Assembly: GCF_039696035.1 (NCBI RefSeq)
Contig: NZ_CP155567.1
Span: 124,001-188,000 of the forward strand
Direction of reading: 5' to 3'
From: Microbulbifer sp. SAOS-129_SWC
GTDB taxonomy: Bacteria; Pseudomonadota; Gammaproteobacteria; Pseudomonadales; Cellvibrionaceae
DNA length: 64,000 nt
Position 1 is the stretch's first letter. Every line of letters starts with the position of its first letter. A program made the position numbers and the translations under genes. A model generated the notes under the pieces. The model did no database searches, was not told the DNA's origin, and worked only from the letters and a program-made list of their open reading frames with translations. Positions 18,129 to 26,986 of the stretch are shown piece after piece.

Positions 18129-20483
18129 TTAGAAGTGGTAACCGAAACGCAGGCCCGCTTCCCGGGACGGTGCCCAGGTGTAGGCGGTGTCGGTGCCACC
18201 GATAAAGATTTCCTGCTTGATGCCCTCGTTGGTCAGGTTCAGAGCGTAGAGCTCGGCAGACCAGGAATCGTCGGCGCTGGCGTAAGCCAGGCTCGCATCG
18301 AACTTGGCATAGGCCGGCTGGCGATCGAAATCCTTCTCGCCCGGATCGTCAGCACCGTAGGTGCCGGCGGGGCGGTCGCCGCGGTTTTCGTAGGTCAGGT
18401 AAGTGTCGTCCTGGTAGGTCATCGCGATGCGCGGCGTCAGCATGGCGCCGTTGCTCAGCTGGATATCGTGCTTGTAGGACACGGCCAGGGTGACGTCGGG
18501 CGCGTTGGGCAGGGTATTGCCGGAGAAATCCCACAGGTCGTTGGCACAGGTGGACGTGGTGCCGGCACCCTGGGCGCAGGCGTTCCAGTTCAGGCCGGCG
18601 GCGCTGTTGAAGTTGGTTTCCTGGCCGTCGTAGTCGTCGTAGGTGGCATCCAGTAAGGAGCCGGTAACGGTCAGTACGCCGTTGTCGGTTACCGCGTAGT
18701 TCATGGTGAACTCGAGTCCCTGGATGGTGGCGGAACCGGCATTGGTTTTGGTCAGGCGCGATTCCTGCGTGACCGGATCGATCACCGCGGAAGTCACCTG
18801 CATGTCGGTGTAGTCCATCAGGAACAGGTTGGCGTTCAGGGTCATGCGGTTGTCCAGCAGGCTGGATTTGATCCCCAGTTCCAGGCTGCTGTTTTCCTCC
18901 GGCTGCTGCACCAGTTTGCTGTTGCCAGCCACATCCGGGTGTTCGTTGGAGTTGCTCGGGCTGGCGTTCTGGCCATCCTGCAGTACGCCGGATTTCCACC
19001 CGGTGGCATAGGACAGGTAGCCCATCACCTCGTCATTCAGGTCTTTTTCCAGGCGCACCAGGTAAGTGGTGTTACCCCAGTCGTCCTTCATGTCGTTGAC
19101 CTGGCGGTAGTAGCAGCCCTGGCCACCGTCGGCGACGATATCCGCCTGGTTGGCAAAGCCGATCTCGATCGGGCTGCCGTCGTGGGCGTAGGTGCAGTCG
19201 ATACTGCGGCCGCCGCGGTCCTGGCGTTCGTCGTGGGTGTAGCGCAGGCCGAGGGTCGCGCGGAAGTCGTCGGTGATGTCGTAGGTGCCCTGGGCGTAGG
19301 CACTGGTGGAATCGGTGGTGCGCTCCGGCTGCTGGAAGGACGACAGCGTCGTGGCACTGTCCTGCGGGGTGAAGCCCCAGCTGCCGTGCAACATGTCGAA
19401 GCGGATATCGTTCTCTTCCTCGAACGCATAGACGCCGGCGGTCCAGCGGAAACGGTTGTCGTCGGCGTTGGTCAACTGCAGCTCGTGAGAGCTGGCGCTG
19501 TGGCCCGAGGCCACGGTGTGGCGGATATCGCCCTGGTACTGGTTGCCGTACAGCTGGCCCTGGGACATTTCGGTAAAGCCGCCGATATAGCTCAGGGTCA
19601 GGTCATCGGCAAAGGTGTAATCCAGGCGCGTGCGGATGGTGTTGGTTTCCAGGTCGATACTGCCCGGCGCGGTGGCATCGTTGACGCGATCCTCGAAGTC
19701 AGTGCTGGGCACGTCGCCGGTGCCCTGGTTGGCGAAGTACTCGTAGGACAGGAACCACTGCAGGTTATCGGTGGGGCGGTACATGGAGCTGGCGCGGAAC
19801 GACGACAGATCGCGGGTGCCGTACTTGTCCCTGCCGGAGAACGGATTGCCCGCGGCAAAATCGGTCTCGCCGTCCTGCTGGTTGGTAACCCCGGCAAAGC
19901 GCAGTGCCCAGGTGTCGGTGACCGGCGTGTTGAGCATAAAGCGCACTTCGCGGTGATTGCGCTCACCCAGGGTCGCGCTGAGATCACCGGCGAATTCATC
20001 GGTCGGCTTGGCGGTGACCAGCGATACGGCGCCGGCGGTGGAGTTGCGGCCAAACAGGGTACCCTGCGGGCCGCGCAGCACTTCCACGCGCTCCATGTCG
20101 TACATCATCGCGGTCGCGCCCTGCGCGCGCGCGGAGAAAACGCCGTCGGTGTAGAAAGCTACACCGCCGTCGCCGGCTTCGGTCTGGTCGATGGTGCCCT
20201 GGCCGCGGATAAAGATCAGCGGCACACCGTGGTCGCCGTTGGAGCGGATCTGCAGGCTGGGCGCCATACCGCGCAGATCAAAAATATTGGTTACGTGATT
20301 TTCTTTCAGCACATTTTCGTCGAAGGCCGAAATGGCCAGCGGGGTATCCTGCAGATTGGTGGCGCGCTTGGTCGCGGTGACCGTGACTTCTTCCAGTTCT
20401 GCGGCGCAAACACTGCCGGCCTGCAGGGCCACGGCCGAGGCGATTACCGCAGCGAGTTTATTATTCCGGAACGCATTGTTCAT
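18129..20483 (-). CDS. TonB-dependent receptor
   Basis: 784 residues from the ATG at 20483, with GGAGAGAGAAGA just upstream. Signal peptide ends near CAAELEEV. A TonB box-like LEEVTVTATKRATNLQDTPL leads into the plug, with the conserved VEVLRGPQGTLFGRNSTAG loop (about residues 110-130), followed by a 22-strand barrel ending in a terminal Phe (RFGYHF). It imports a large or scarce ligand across the outer membrane with TonB energy. There is no STN signalling domain, unlike the receptor upstream at 22831-25593, to which it is clearly related (shared TKRATNLQDTP). Lies downstream of sigma/fecR and upstream of the halogenase, so it may be a target of that sigma factor. Ligand unknown. Confidence 0.92.
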   Translation of the reverse strand: MNNAFRNNKLAAVIASAVALQAGSVCAAELEEVTVTATKRATNLQDTPLAISAFDENVLKENHVTNIFDLRGMAPSLQIRSNGDHGVPLIFIRGQGTIDQTEAGDGGVAFYTDGVFSARAQGATAMMYDMERVEVLRGPQGTLFGRNSTAGAVSLVTAKPTDEFAGDLSATLGERNHREVRFMLNTPVTDTWALRFAGVTNQQDGETDFAAGNPFSGRDKYGTRDLSSFRASSMYRPTDNLQWFLSYEYFANQGTGDVPSTDFEDRVNDATAPGSIDLETNTIRTRLDYTFADDLTLSYIGGFTEMSQGQLYGNQYQGDIRHTVASGHSASSHELQLTNADDNRFRWTAGVYAFEEENDIRFDMLHGSWGFTPQDSATTLSSFQQPERTTDSTSAYAQGTYDITDDFRATLGLRYTHDERQDRGGRSIDCTYAHDGSPIEIGFANQADIVADGGQGCYYRQVNDMKDDWGNTTYLVRLEKDLNDEVMGYLSYATGWKSGVLQDGQNASPSNSNEHPDVAGNSKLVQQPEENSSLELGIKSSLLDNRMTLNANLFLMDYTDMQVTSAVIDPVTQESRLTKTNAGSATIQGLEFTMNYAVTDNGVLTVTGSLLDATYDDYDGQETNFNSAAGLNWNACAQGAGTTSTCANDLWDFSGNTLPNAPDVTLAVSYKHDIQLSNGAMLTPRIAMTYQDDTYLTYENRGDRPAGTYGADDPGEKDFDRQPAYAKFDASLAYASADDSWSAELYALNLTNEGIKQEIFIGGTDTAYTWAPSREAGLRFGYHF

Positions 20484-20708
20484 TCTTCTCTCTCCGTTTT
20501 CTCCTTGAAGCGCGCGCATTGTTGTTATGCGGTATTTCTTGCACCTTTGCGCGCGCCCTTAGGACGGACAGGACTTTTGAATCGTCTCCCCCTTTTTCAA
20601 ATATCAAAAAGTTTTGGAGGTTAATTGGTACGGAAAAGAAATGAAGGGGATATTGAGTTGGCTAGCGAAAGGTCAGCAGACGAAAAAATTACCGTAACTA
20701 AATGCGAA

Positions 20709-20820
20709 GGCCCTGCTACTGACGGCTGTTTGTGGGACCGTATGAGGCATGGATGCCGATTACGAGCCTCCAGGGATGGATGCACGGCGTGTCCCGCAAA
20801 CAGCCGTCAGTAGCAGGGCC
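20709..20820 (+). repeat. long-stem hairpin repeat, copy 2 (minimal form)
   Basis: Arms 20709-20738 and 20791-20820 pair over 30 nt with a single G-T wobble. The 52-nt loop (20739-20790) is the shortest version of the core shared with copies 1 and 3: CGTATGAGGCATGGATGCCG, then ATTACGAGCCTCCAGGGATG, then GATGCACGGCGT. GGCATGGATGCC is itself a small hairpin. Arm sequence is unrelated to copies 1 and 3 except for the closing GGGAC/GTCCC. Lies in the ~620-bp gap between fecR and the receptor gene; the rest of that gap holds copy 3 and, presumably, the receptor promoter. Confidence 0.85.
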
Positions 20821-20890
20821 GCCAGCTAGTCATCTTGCGGAGCACAATGTGAGGGATAGTTGGTCGGAGGTTTGGAGTTTCGATCGGGGC

Positions 20891-21047
20891 GCCGGAGCCG
20901 GGTAAACCCTCCCGGGACACGGGCTAGGCGCCCCCCTTATAAATACGTCCCTGTACGCTCGTAATCGGCAGTCCGGCCGCTCCATGCATTCACGGCGCCT
21001 TCGGCCCATGCCTCATACGGTCCCGGGAGGGCTTACCCGGCCCCGGC
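20891..21047 (-). repeat. long-stem hairpin repeat, copy 3 (inverted)
   Basis: Arms 20891-20918 and 21020-21047 pair over 28 nt; the two exceptions are G-T wobbles on the minus strand. Read on the minus strand, the core again begins CGTATGAGGCATGG and contains TGCCGATTACGAGCGTACAG then GGACGTATT, with two insertions relative to copy 2: one inside the GGCAT/TGCC mini-hairpin, one near the end (containing GGGGGGCGCC). It begins about 55 bp after the fecR stop and is in the same sense as fecR. Confidence 0.83.
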
Positions 21048-21101
21048 TAGTGCCGGTCCGTGAGTGATGAGCTCCGACATGGGAGGGAATTCGGGTAGTG
21101 T

Positions 21102-22112
21102 TTACTCGCTATCACTCCGCGGCCAGATCACCACACGTTCGCCGCTCTCGCGGTAGACCTTGACCGGCAGTGACTGCTCCAGCATCGATACCACCGTATC
21201 GATCTGGTCCACAGAGAAGGATGTGGTCACGCGCAGGTCAGCCAGTTGCGGTACGCCGAGTACGATCTTGCCGCGGCGGTAGCGGTTGGCATCGGCCACC
21301 ACTTCGGCCAAGCGCGCATCGCGGTACACCAGCTTGCCGCTGCGCCAGCTGGCCACCGCGTCGGCGTCCACCGGCAGCACGCCGCTGCTGCCCGCCGGCG
21401 TCATGCGCACCCGCTGACCGGCCAGCAGCCGCACCTTCGGTTCCGCGGAAGTCTGGGCCGCTGCGCCCTGGCTTTTGTGGGTCACATCGACAATGCCTTC
21501 CTCCACCGACACCTCCACACCGCCGGGCGCGCGGTGTACATCGAAGTGAGTGCCCACTACGCGCACGCTGGCGTCATCGGTGGCGACGTAGAAGGGCCGC
21601 TGTGGATTCTTCGCCACGGCGAAATAGGCCTGGCCTTTCAGCAGCGCCACATCGCGGCGCGCGGCACTGAAGTGGGTTTCGATCTGCGAATCGCCGGCCA
21701 GGGTTACGCGGCTGCCGTCTTGCAGGGTCACGGTGCGCACCTGGGCGATGCCGGTGCGGTAACTGGCGGGCGTGGGGCCATTGTCGCGCAGCGCGACAAA
21801 ACCGATACCGACTACCAGCAGCAGGGCGGTGGCAAACACCGGTGCCGGCGCCAGCGCATTTCTGTACCAGTTGGCCAGGCTCGCGCGCCAGCCGCCGCCG
21901 GCCCGCAGGCGCGCGCCTTCCTCGCTGCCGGCGATTTCTTTCAGGCTGCGATCGATCTGTTGCAGCTGCCGGTAGCTGGCATTGTGCGCCGGCTCCTGCA
22001 GCCACTGCTCGAATTCGCGCTGCTCGTGCGCACTGAGGTCGCGCTCGCCGCGCAGCATAAACCAGTGTCGCGCGCGCTCGTCGACTAACTTGTGATTGCG
22101 CCCCTGCGCCAT
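21102..22112 (-). CDS. FecR-type anti-sigma factor
   Basis: 336 residues from the ATG at 22112, with GGTGGAG 6 nt upstream. N-terminal cytoplasmic sigma-binding domain (DUF4880: ARHWFMLRGERDLSAHEQREFEQWL, about residues 13-37), one membrane helix (VFATALLLVVGIGFVAL, about 88-104), then the periplasmic FecR domain (RTVTLQDGSRVTLAGDSQIE and following) and a C-terminal STN-like segment. In Fec-type signalling this protein holds the sigma factor until a ligand-loaded receptor touches its periplasmic domain. The ATG follows the sigma stop after 1 bp, so they are translationally coupled. Upstream receptor 22831-25593 has the matching STN domain. Confidence 0.9.
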   Translation of the reverse strand: MAQGRNHKLVDERARHWFMLRGERDLSAHEQREFEQWLQEPAHNASYRQLQQIDRSLKEIAGSEEGARLRAGGGWRASLANWYRNALAPAPVFATALLLVVGIGFVALRDNGPTPASYRTGIAQVRTVTLQDGSRVTLAGDSQIETHFSAARRDVALLKGQAYFAVAKNPQRPFYVATDDASVRVVGTHFDVHRAPGGVEVSVEEGIVDVTHKSQGAAAQTSAEPKVRLLAGQRVRMTPAGSSGVLPVDADAVASWRSGKLVYRDARLAEVVADANRYRRGKIVLGVPQLADLRVTTSFSVDQIDTVVSMLEQSLPVKVYRESGERVVIWPRSDSE

Positions 22113-22113
22113 C

Positions 22114-22659
22114 TCAATCTCCACCATTGGCACGCAGCTCCGCCTGGCAGGCCGCCAGCGCCTTGGCCACGTGCTTTTTTACTACAGTTGCCGACAGGCC
22201 CTCGCGCCGCGCGATTTCCGCATAGGACAGGCCGTCGACACGATTCATCATCAGCAGTTTCCGCCGCTTGTGGGGCATCTTCCACAGAGTGCGGCTGATC
22301 AGCCCGAGCAGCTGGCGCCCGACGGCGATACGTTCGGGGCCGGCGCTGTCGATCTCGCGTTCCAGATCGCCTTCCAGCGACTGGGCAAAACTGCGCCGCA
22401 CCTGGTTGCGCCGCATCAGATCGATGGACGCGTTGTTGACCGTGCGGTACAGGAAGGCGCGGACATTCTCCACCTCGCCGCTGTCGGCCAGCGGGGCGAA
22501 GCGCGCAAAGGCCGCCTGTACCACATCCTCGGCCTCCACCGTGGTGAGGCCGAACTTGCTGGTGGCGTAGCGGCACAGCTCCTGCTGGTACTCGCGATAG
22601 TAATCGCCGAGAGATCTGTCGTTATCGGCCGCCAACGGGCTCGCCCAGGCTTGCAACAT
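22114..22659 (-). CDS. ECF sigma factor (FecI-like)
   Basis: 181 residues from the ATG at 22659. Sigma region 2 spans about residues 18-85 (YREYQQELCRYATSKFG, then AEDVVQAAFARFA and RAFLYRTVNNASIDLMRR). Region 4 (about 125-175) holds a helix-turn-helix (SYAEIARREGLSATVVKKHV). The frame is open further upstream, but the extra N-terminal 45 residues do not resemble region 2. The protein would direct RNA polymerase to the receptor genes when released by the FecR partner encoded immediately downstream. Third component, an STN-domain receptor, starts 171 bp upstream on the same strand. Confidence 0.9.
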   Translation of the reverse strand: MLQAWASPLAADNDRSLGDYYREYQQELCRYATSKFGLTTVEAEDVVQAAFARFAPLADSGEVENVRAFLYRTVNNASIDLMRRNQVRRSFAQSLEGDLEREIDSAGPERIAVGRQLLGLISRTLWKMPHKRRKLLMMNRVDGLSYAEIARREGLSATVVKKHVAKALAACQAELRANGGD

Positions 22660-22830
22660 GGAAGCTATTTCCCATTTTTCTCTCCGGGAAGCGGGCGCAT
22701 TGTGTGCTCCCGGGGCTTCCCTCATCGCATGCGCGCCGCTGTATCGCGTCGCGCTTTTTATTCTCGTCCGCATGTGACGCGCGGGCGGTGGCAATCGTCC
22801 CCCTGTTTTTTAAAAAAAGAAAAACAGGCC

Positions 22831-25593
22831 CTAATCAAATTCTATCTGCAGGTGCACGCCGAGCGTGCGCGGCGGTGCCAGGTAGTACTCGGGCCGGGCC
22901 CGTTCCGGGGTCTGTACGTCGTAGCGCACCAGCGTGTCGGTGAGGTTCTCGCCGTAGAGTTCCAGCCACCAGTCGCGCCCCTGCGGCGCTATCTTGAGGC
23001 CGGCGTTCCACAGCCAGTAGGCCGGCTGGAAATCGATATGCTCGGCGGGGCCGTTGGGGTCATCGATCCACTCGCCGCTGCGGTCGTCGAGCAGGCGGCC
23101 GGGGCGGCGGCCGCGGTTGGCCTCGTCGAAATAGACCCGGCTGCTGTAGTGCGCACCCAGGTGGCCGGTCAGCCGGGCAACGCCGGCGATGGTGACACTG
23201 TGGCGGTAATCGAGGCCGAAGCTCAGCCTGGGTGCCTGTTTGAGCTGGTTGCCGCTGAAGTCCATCAGGTCGGGCGTGTCCGCGTCGTTGGCGCTGGGAT
23301 TCCAGGTCTGGCCGTAGCGCGGAAAGTCGTTGTCGACGGCGAGGAAGCGGTCGTAACGGGCGTCCAGCAGCGACAGGAAGCCGGTCAGGTGGCCGTTGGC
23401 CCCGGGGGCCCAGTTGAGCTCCAGCTCCAGCCCGCTGATGGTGGCGGAGGCGGCGTTGGTACTGTGCACGCGCTCGAAACCGGCATCGTCGACGGTGACT
23501 CCGGACACCTGCAGGTCGCGGTAGCGGGTATCGAACAGGGCGCCGTTGACGGTCATGGCGCCGTCGAGAAAGCCGAGTTTGAAACCCAGCTCGAGATTGG
23601 CGCTGGTCTCCGGCTCCACATAGGCGCGGGTGTCCGGGTCGTCGCTGTTGTTGGCCGCCAGCAGATCGGCCAGCGCGGCGCGGTAGGCCGGGTCATCGGT
23701 ACCGCTGTACACGCCACTGAGGCTGCCGCCGTCCTCGACGATGCCGGGTTTGAAGCCCTCGGCGTAGAGCAGGTACAGCAGCGCGTCGTCCGCCGGATGG
23801 TAGCTGAGGCGCGCCATGGGGGTGGTGCTGTGCCAGGAGCGGGACACGTCGTTGTAGTTACTGACAAAACACTGGCCCGGTGCGGCCGACTCGCGATCGG
23901 GCGCCACCACGCCCAGCGCGCCGCCGCGGTCGGAGTCGATCAGGTCGGGGCAGCCGATATTGCGCCCGCCGCGATCGTAGCGGCGGTCGCGCCCGCTGCG
24001 CGCCCCGGCGGACAGCTGCCACTCGTTGCTCAAATCGAAATCCACCTGCCCGTACACGGCGTCCAGGCGCGAGCCGCGATCCGGCTGCTGGAAGCTGTGC
24101 GACGGCGCGCCGCCCCAGCCGCTGCCGTCGCGGTTCTGGTGCTCCAGGTCGAAGCGGATAGCGTTGCGCTCGGCGAAGTGGAAGTAGGCCAGCAGCCAGC
24201 GCAGGCGCTGCTCGCCGTCGCTCTTCCACTGCAGCTCCTGCTGGCTGGAGCGGTGTCCGGCGGAGACGGTGCGGTTACTCTGGTGGTAGACCTGTGGATC
24301 GGTCTCGCTGCCGACGGCACCGCTGCGGTCGCCGTCCCAGTCCTGGCTGCGGCGCATGCGGCTGTAGCCGGCGATATAGGTCAGGCTGCTGCCGTCGGGC
24401 AGGGTCCACTGCAGGCGGCTGCGCAGGGTGTCCTCGGCCAGGTCGGTGGTGCCCGGCGTATCGATCAGTACCGGAGTGTCGTAGTCCACCAGCGGCAGGC
24501 TGCCGGCGCCGCGGTCCTCGAAACGCTCGTAGCTGCTCCACCAGGTGACGCTGTCGCTGGCGCGCCAGCTGGAACTCAGTCGGTAGCTGAGCAGGTCGGT
24601 GTTGTTATAGCGCGCGGCGGCCGGTGCGGCGATGGAACCGTGGGCATAGTCGCTGTAGCCGTCGGCGTTGTCCGCCGCGCCGGCCCAGCGCAGCGCCCAG
24701 GTGTCGGTCAGCGGCAGGTTCACCACGCCGTCGAGAGTGCGGCGGTTGTCGCTGCCGAGGGTAGCGCCGAGGCGGGAGTAGGCCGCGTCCGCGTCCGGCC
24801 GCGCGGTGTGGTAATTGATTACGCCGGCGGTCGAGTTGCGCCCGAACAGGGTGCCCTGCGGGCCGCGCAGGACCTCGACCCGATCGAGGTCGTAGAGCAT
24901 CGCCGAGGCGCCTTGACTGCGGCTGCTATAGAGCCCGTCCACATGGCTGGCGAGGCCCGAATCGCCGGCCTCGGTGTAGTTGTCGGAGCCGATCCCGCGC
25001 AGGTACAGCATCGAGGCGGTGTGGTCGCCGTTGCGGGCGATCTCCAGGCTGGGTACCTGGCGTGCGAGTTTGAACAGGCTGTCGATATGGCGCTGCTGCA
25101 GCAGTTCGCCGCCGAGCGCGGTGACCGCCATTGGCGTGTCCTGCAGGTTGGTGGCACGCTTGCTCGCCACCACCACTACCTCGTCCAGCACCGGCCGCTC
25201 GCTGCGGGTATTTTGCGCGGGTGCCGCGGTTGCGGCCGGCGCGGACGGTGCCGCGACGATCACCAGGCCGCGGCCCTCGACGCGCCGGAAGGTGAGCCCG
25301 CTGCCCGCCAGCAGTTGCGCCAGGGCCGTCTCCACCGACATGGCGCCACGCAGTGGCGGCGCCGCTTGCGCCAGCGGCAGCTGTGGGGAAAACATCAGTG
25401 CCAGCCCGGACTGCCGCGACAGGTCCAGCAGGGCCTGATTCAGCGGTTGTGCGGGGATATCGAACCGCTGCACGCTTGCCGGGGTTATCGCCGGGTCCGC
25501 TTCCGTTGCCCGCGACAGCGCGCAGCCGGCGCACAAGCACGCCGCCAGCAGTAACGGAAAACCTGACCTTGCAGGGGTCGCGGACACGGACAT
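22831..25593 (-). CDS. TonB-dependent receptor with N-terminal STN signalling domain
   Basis: 920 residues. Signal peptide with cysteines (LLLAACLCAGCALS), then an STN (secretin/TonB N-terminus) domain at about residues 42-95 (FDIPAQPLNQALLDLSRQSG to LLAGSGLTFRRVEGRGL), a TonB-box region (VLDEVVVVASKRATNLQDTP), plug with VEVLRGPQGTLFGRNSTAG, and a long barrel ending LGVHLQIEFD. STN-bearing receptors (FecA, FpvA) both import and signal: ligand binding is relayed by STN to the FecR protein. Gene order receptor-sigma-FecR differs from classical fecIRA but all parts are present. The terminal residue is Asp after Phe rather than a free C-terminal Phe, which is slightly unusual. Ligand unknown. Confidence 0.92.
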   Translation of the reverse strand: MSVSATPARSGFPLLLAACLCAGCALSRATEADPAITPASVQRFDIPAQPLNQALLDLSRQSGLALMFSPQLPLAQAAPPLRGAMSVETALAQLLAGSGLTFRRVEGRGLVIVAAPSAPAATAAPAQNTRSERPVLDEVVVVASKRATNLQDTPMAVTALGGELLQQRHIDSLFKLARQVPSLEIARNGDHTASMLYLRGIGSDNYTEAGDSGLASHVDGLYSSRSQGASAMLYDLDRVEVLRGPQGTLFGRNSTAGVINYHTARPDADAAYSRLGATLGSDNRRTLDGVVNLPLTDTWALRWAGAADNADGYSDYAHGSIAAPAAARYNNTDLLSYRLSSSWRASDSVTWWSSYERFEDRGAGSLPLVDYDTPVLIDTPGTTDLAEDTLRSRLQWTLPDGSSLTYIAGYSRMRRSQDWDGDRSGAVGSETDPQVYHQSNRTVSAGHRSSQQELQWKSDGEQRLRWLLAYFHFAERNAIRFDLEHQNRDGSGWGGAPSHSFQQPDRGSRLDAVYGQVDFDLSNEWQLSAGARSGRDRRYDRGGRNIGCPDLIDSDRGGALGVVAPDRESAAPGQCFVSNYNDVSRSWHSTTPMARLSYHPADDALLYLLYAEGFKPGIVEDGGSLSGVYSGTDDPAYRAALADLLAANNSDDPDTRAYVEPETSANLELGFKLGFLDGAMTVNGALFDTRYRDLQVSGVTVDDAGFERVHSTNAASATISGLELELNWAPGANGHLTGFLSLLDARYDRFLAVDNDFPRYGQTWNPSANDADTPDLMDFSGNQLKQAPRLSFGLDYRHSVTIAGVARLTGHLGAHYSSRVYFDEANRGRRPGRLLDDRSGEWIDDPNGPAEHIDFQPAYWLWNAGLKIAPQGRDWWLELYGENLTDTLVRYDVQTPERARPEYYLAPPRTLGVHLQIEFD

Positions 25594-25783
25594 GGTCTAT
25601 CGCCGAAAGGCGCGGGGCGGGAGGAGTCAGCCGGTGTCGGGGCGGGCCGCCAGCGCGATGTCATTGTTTTGTAATCGCACAAAAATACATCAGCGGTGGC
25701 CCGCGGATCAACCGCGACACCGCATGCCGCCGCGCTGAGGCGATGACCAGACGCCGCGATATGGTCTGGAATTCCGCTATCCC

Positions 25784-25828
25784 TTGACTTTAGTTTCACG
25801 TGCAACTAACTTCGTTGCACCTGAAACT
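25784..25828 (+). promoter_or_regulatory. promoter and palindromic operator of the tyrosine-catabolic operon
   Basis: TTGACT (25784-25789), 17-nt spacer, TAACTT (25807-25812) make a good sigma-70 promoter. Two 15-nt arms, 25792-25806 and 25814-25828, are inverted repeats matching at 14 of 15 positions (AGTTTCA-x-GTGCAAC type). Their 7-nt spacer is exactly the -10 region, so a dimeric repressor bound here would block the promoter. About 70 bp upstream of the HPPD start. Confidence 0.75.
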
Positions 25829-25899
25829 AATAAGTCCGCTGCCACACCACAATTGGCAGCACTGAGTTGGCAGAAACACGAGAGATAACGGAGGACCAC

Positions 25900-26985
25900 A
25901 TGGCCGATTTGTTTGAAAACCCGATGGGCCTCGACGGCTTCGAGTTCGTCGAGTTCACCGCGCCGGAGAAGGGCATCCTGGAAACCGTCTTCGAAGCCAT
26001 GGGCTTCACCAAGGTGGCCCGCCACCGCACCAAAGACGTGGAGCTGTGGCGCCAGGGCGACATCAACTTCATTACCAACTACGAGCCGGGCAGCCACGCC
26101 GACTATTACGCCCGCGAGCACGGCCCGTCTGCCTGTGGCCTGGCGTTCCGCGTCAAGGACGCGACCCTGGCCTACAACCGCGCCATCGAGAAGGGCGCGC
26201 AGCCGGTGCACGTGGAAACCGGCCCGATGGAACTGCGCCTGCCGGCGATCAAGGGCATCGGTGGTGCCAACCTGTACCTGATCGACCGCTATAAGGAAGG
26301 CGAGACCATCTACGACATCGACTTCCACTGGCTGGAAGGCGTCGACAAGCATCCGCAAGGCTGCGGCTTCCACACCCTCGATCACCTGACCCACAACGTC
26401 TACCGCGGCCGCATGGACTACTGGGCCAAGTACTACGAAGACCTGTTCAACTTCCGCGAGATCCGCTACTTCGACATCAAGGGCGAGTACACCGGCCTGC
26501 TGTCCAAGGCGATGACCGCGCCGGACGGCAAGATCCGTATCCCGCTGAACGAAGAGGCGGCCGGTGGCGGCGGCCAGATCGAAGAGTTCCTGATGAAGTA
26601 CAACGGCGAGGGTATCCAGCATATCGCCTTTGCCTGTGACGACCTGATCGCCTGCTGGGACCGCCTGAAGGCGCAGGGCATGGAGTTCATGACTCCGCCG
26701 CCGAACACCTACTACGACATGCTGGAAGAGCGCCTGCCCGGCCACGGCGAGCCGACTGCCGAGCTGAAGAAGCGCGGCCTGCTGCTGGACGGTACCACCG
26801 AGGGTGGCCAGCCGCGCCTGCTGCTGCAGATCTTCTCCGCCAATATGCTCGGCCCGGTGTTCTTCGAGTTCATCCAGCGCAAGGAAGACGAAGGCTTCGG
26901 CGAGGGCAACTTCAAGGCGCTGTTCGAATCCATCGAGCGCGACCAGCTGGAGCGTGGCGTGATCGGTGACAAGAAGGAGGCCTGA
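25900..26985 (+). CDS. hppD: 4-hydroxyphenylpyruvate dioxygenase
   Basis: 361 residues from the ATG at 25900, with GGAGG 7 nt upstream. Fe(II) ligands of the family are visible: His162 (TLDHLTHNV), His241 ([12 protein letters not shown]) and Glu323 ([10 protein letters not shown]). The enzyme converts 4-hydroxyphenylpyruvate to homogentisate with O2, the second step of tyrosine degradation. The following VOC and FAH-family genes are separated by 1 bp and overlap by 4 bp, so the three form one operon. Homogentisate 1,2-dioxygenase and maleylacetoacetate isomerase are not in the window. Likely controlled by the palindromic operator at 25792-25828. Confidence 0.96.
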   Translation: MADLFENPMGLDGFEFVEFTAPEKGILETVFEAMGFTKVARHRTKDVELWRQGDINFITNYEPGSHADYYAREHGPSACGLAFRVKDATLAYNRAIEKGAQPVHVETGPMELRLPAIKGIGGANLYLIDRYKEGETIYDIDFHWLEGVDKHPQGCGFHTLDHLTHNVYRGRMDYWAKYYEDLFNFREIRYFDIKGEYTGLLSKAMTAPDGKIRIPLNEEAAGGGGQIEEFLMKYNGEGIQHIAFACDDLIACWDRLKAQGMEFMTPPPNTYYDMLEERLPGHGEPTAELKKRGLLLDGTTEGGQPRLLLQIFSANMLGPVFFEFIQRKEDEGFGEGNFKALFESIERDQLERGVIGDKKEA

Positions 26986-26986
26986 T

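Noticed and set aside
17926..21047. CRISPR array or integron attC sites as explanation for the repeats
   Set aside because: Only three copies at irregular spacing and in both orientations, no spacers, no cas genes; attC sites have conserved ends and variable centres, the opposite of what is seen.
22096..25554. Very long plus-strand open frame (1152 codons) over the sigma and receptor genes
   Set aside because: It is the opposite-strand shadow of the GC-rich sigma factor and STN receptor genes, which have clear domains, starts and ribosome sites.
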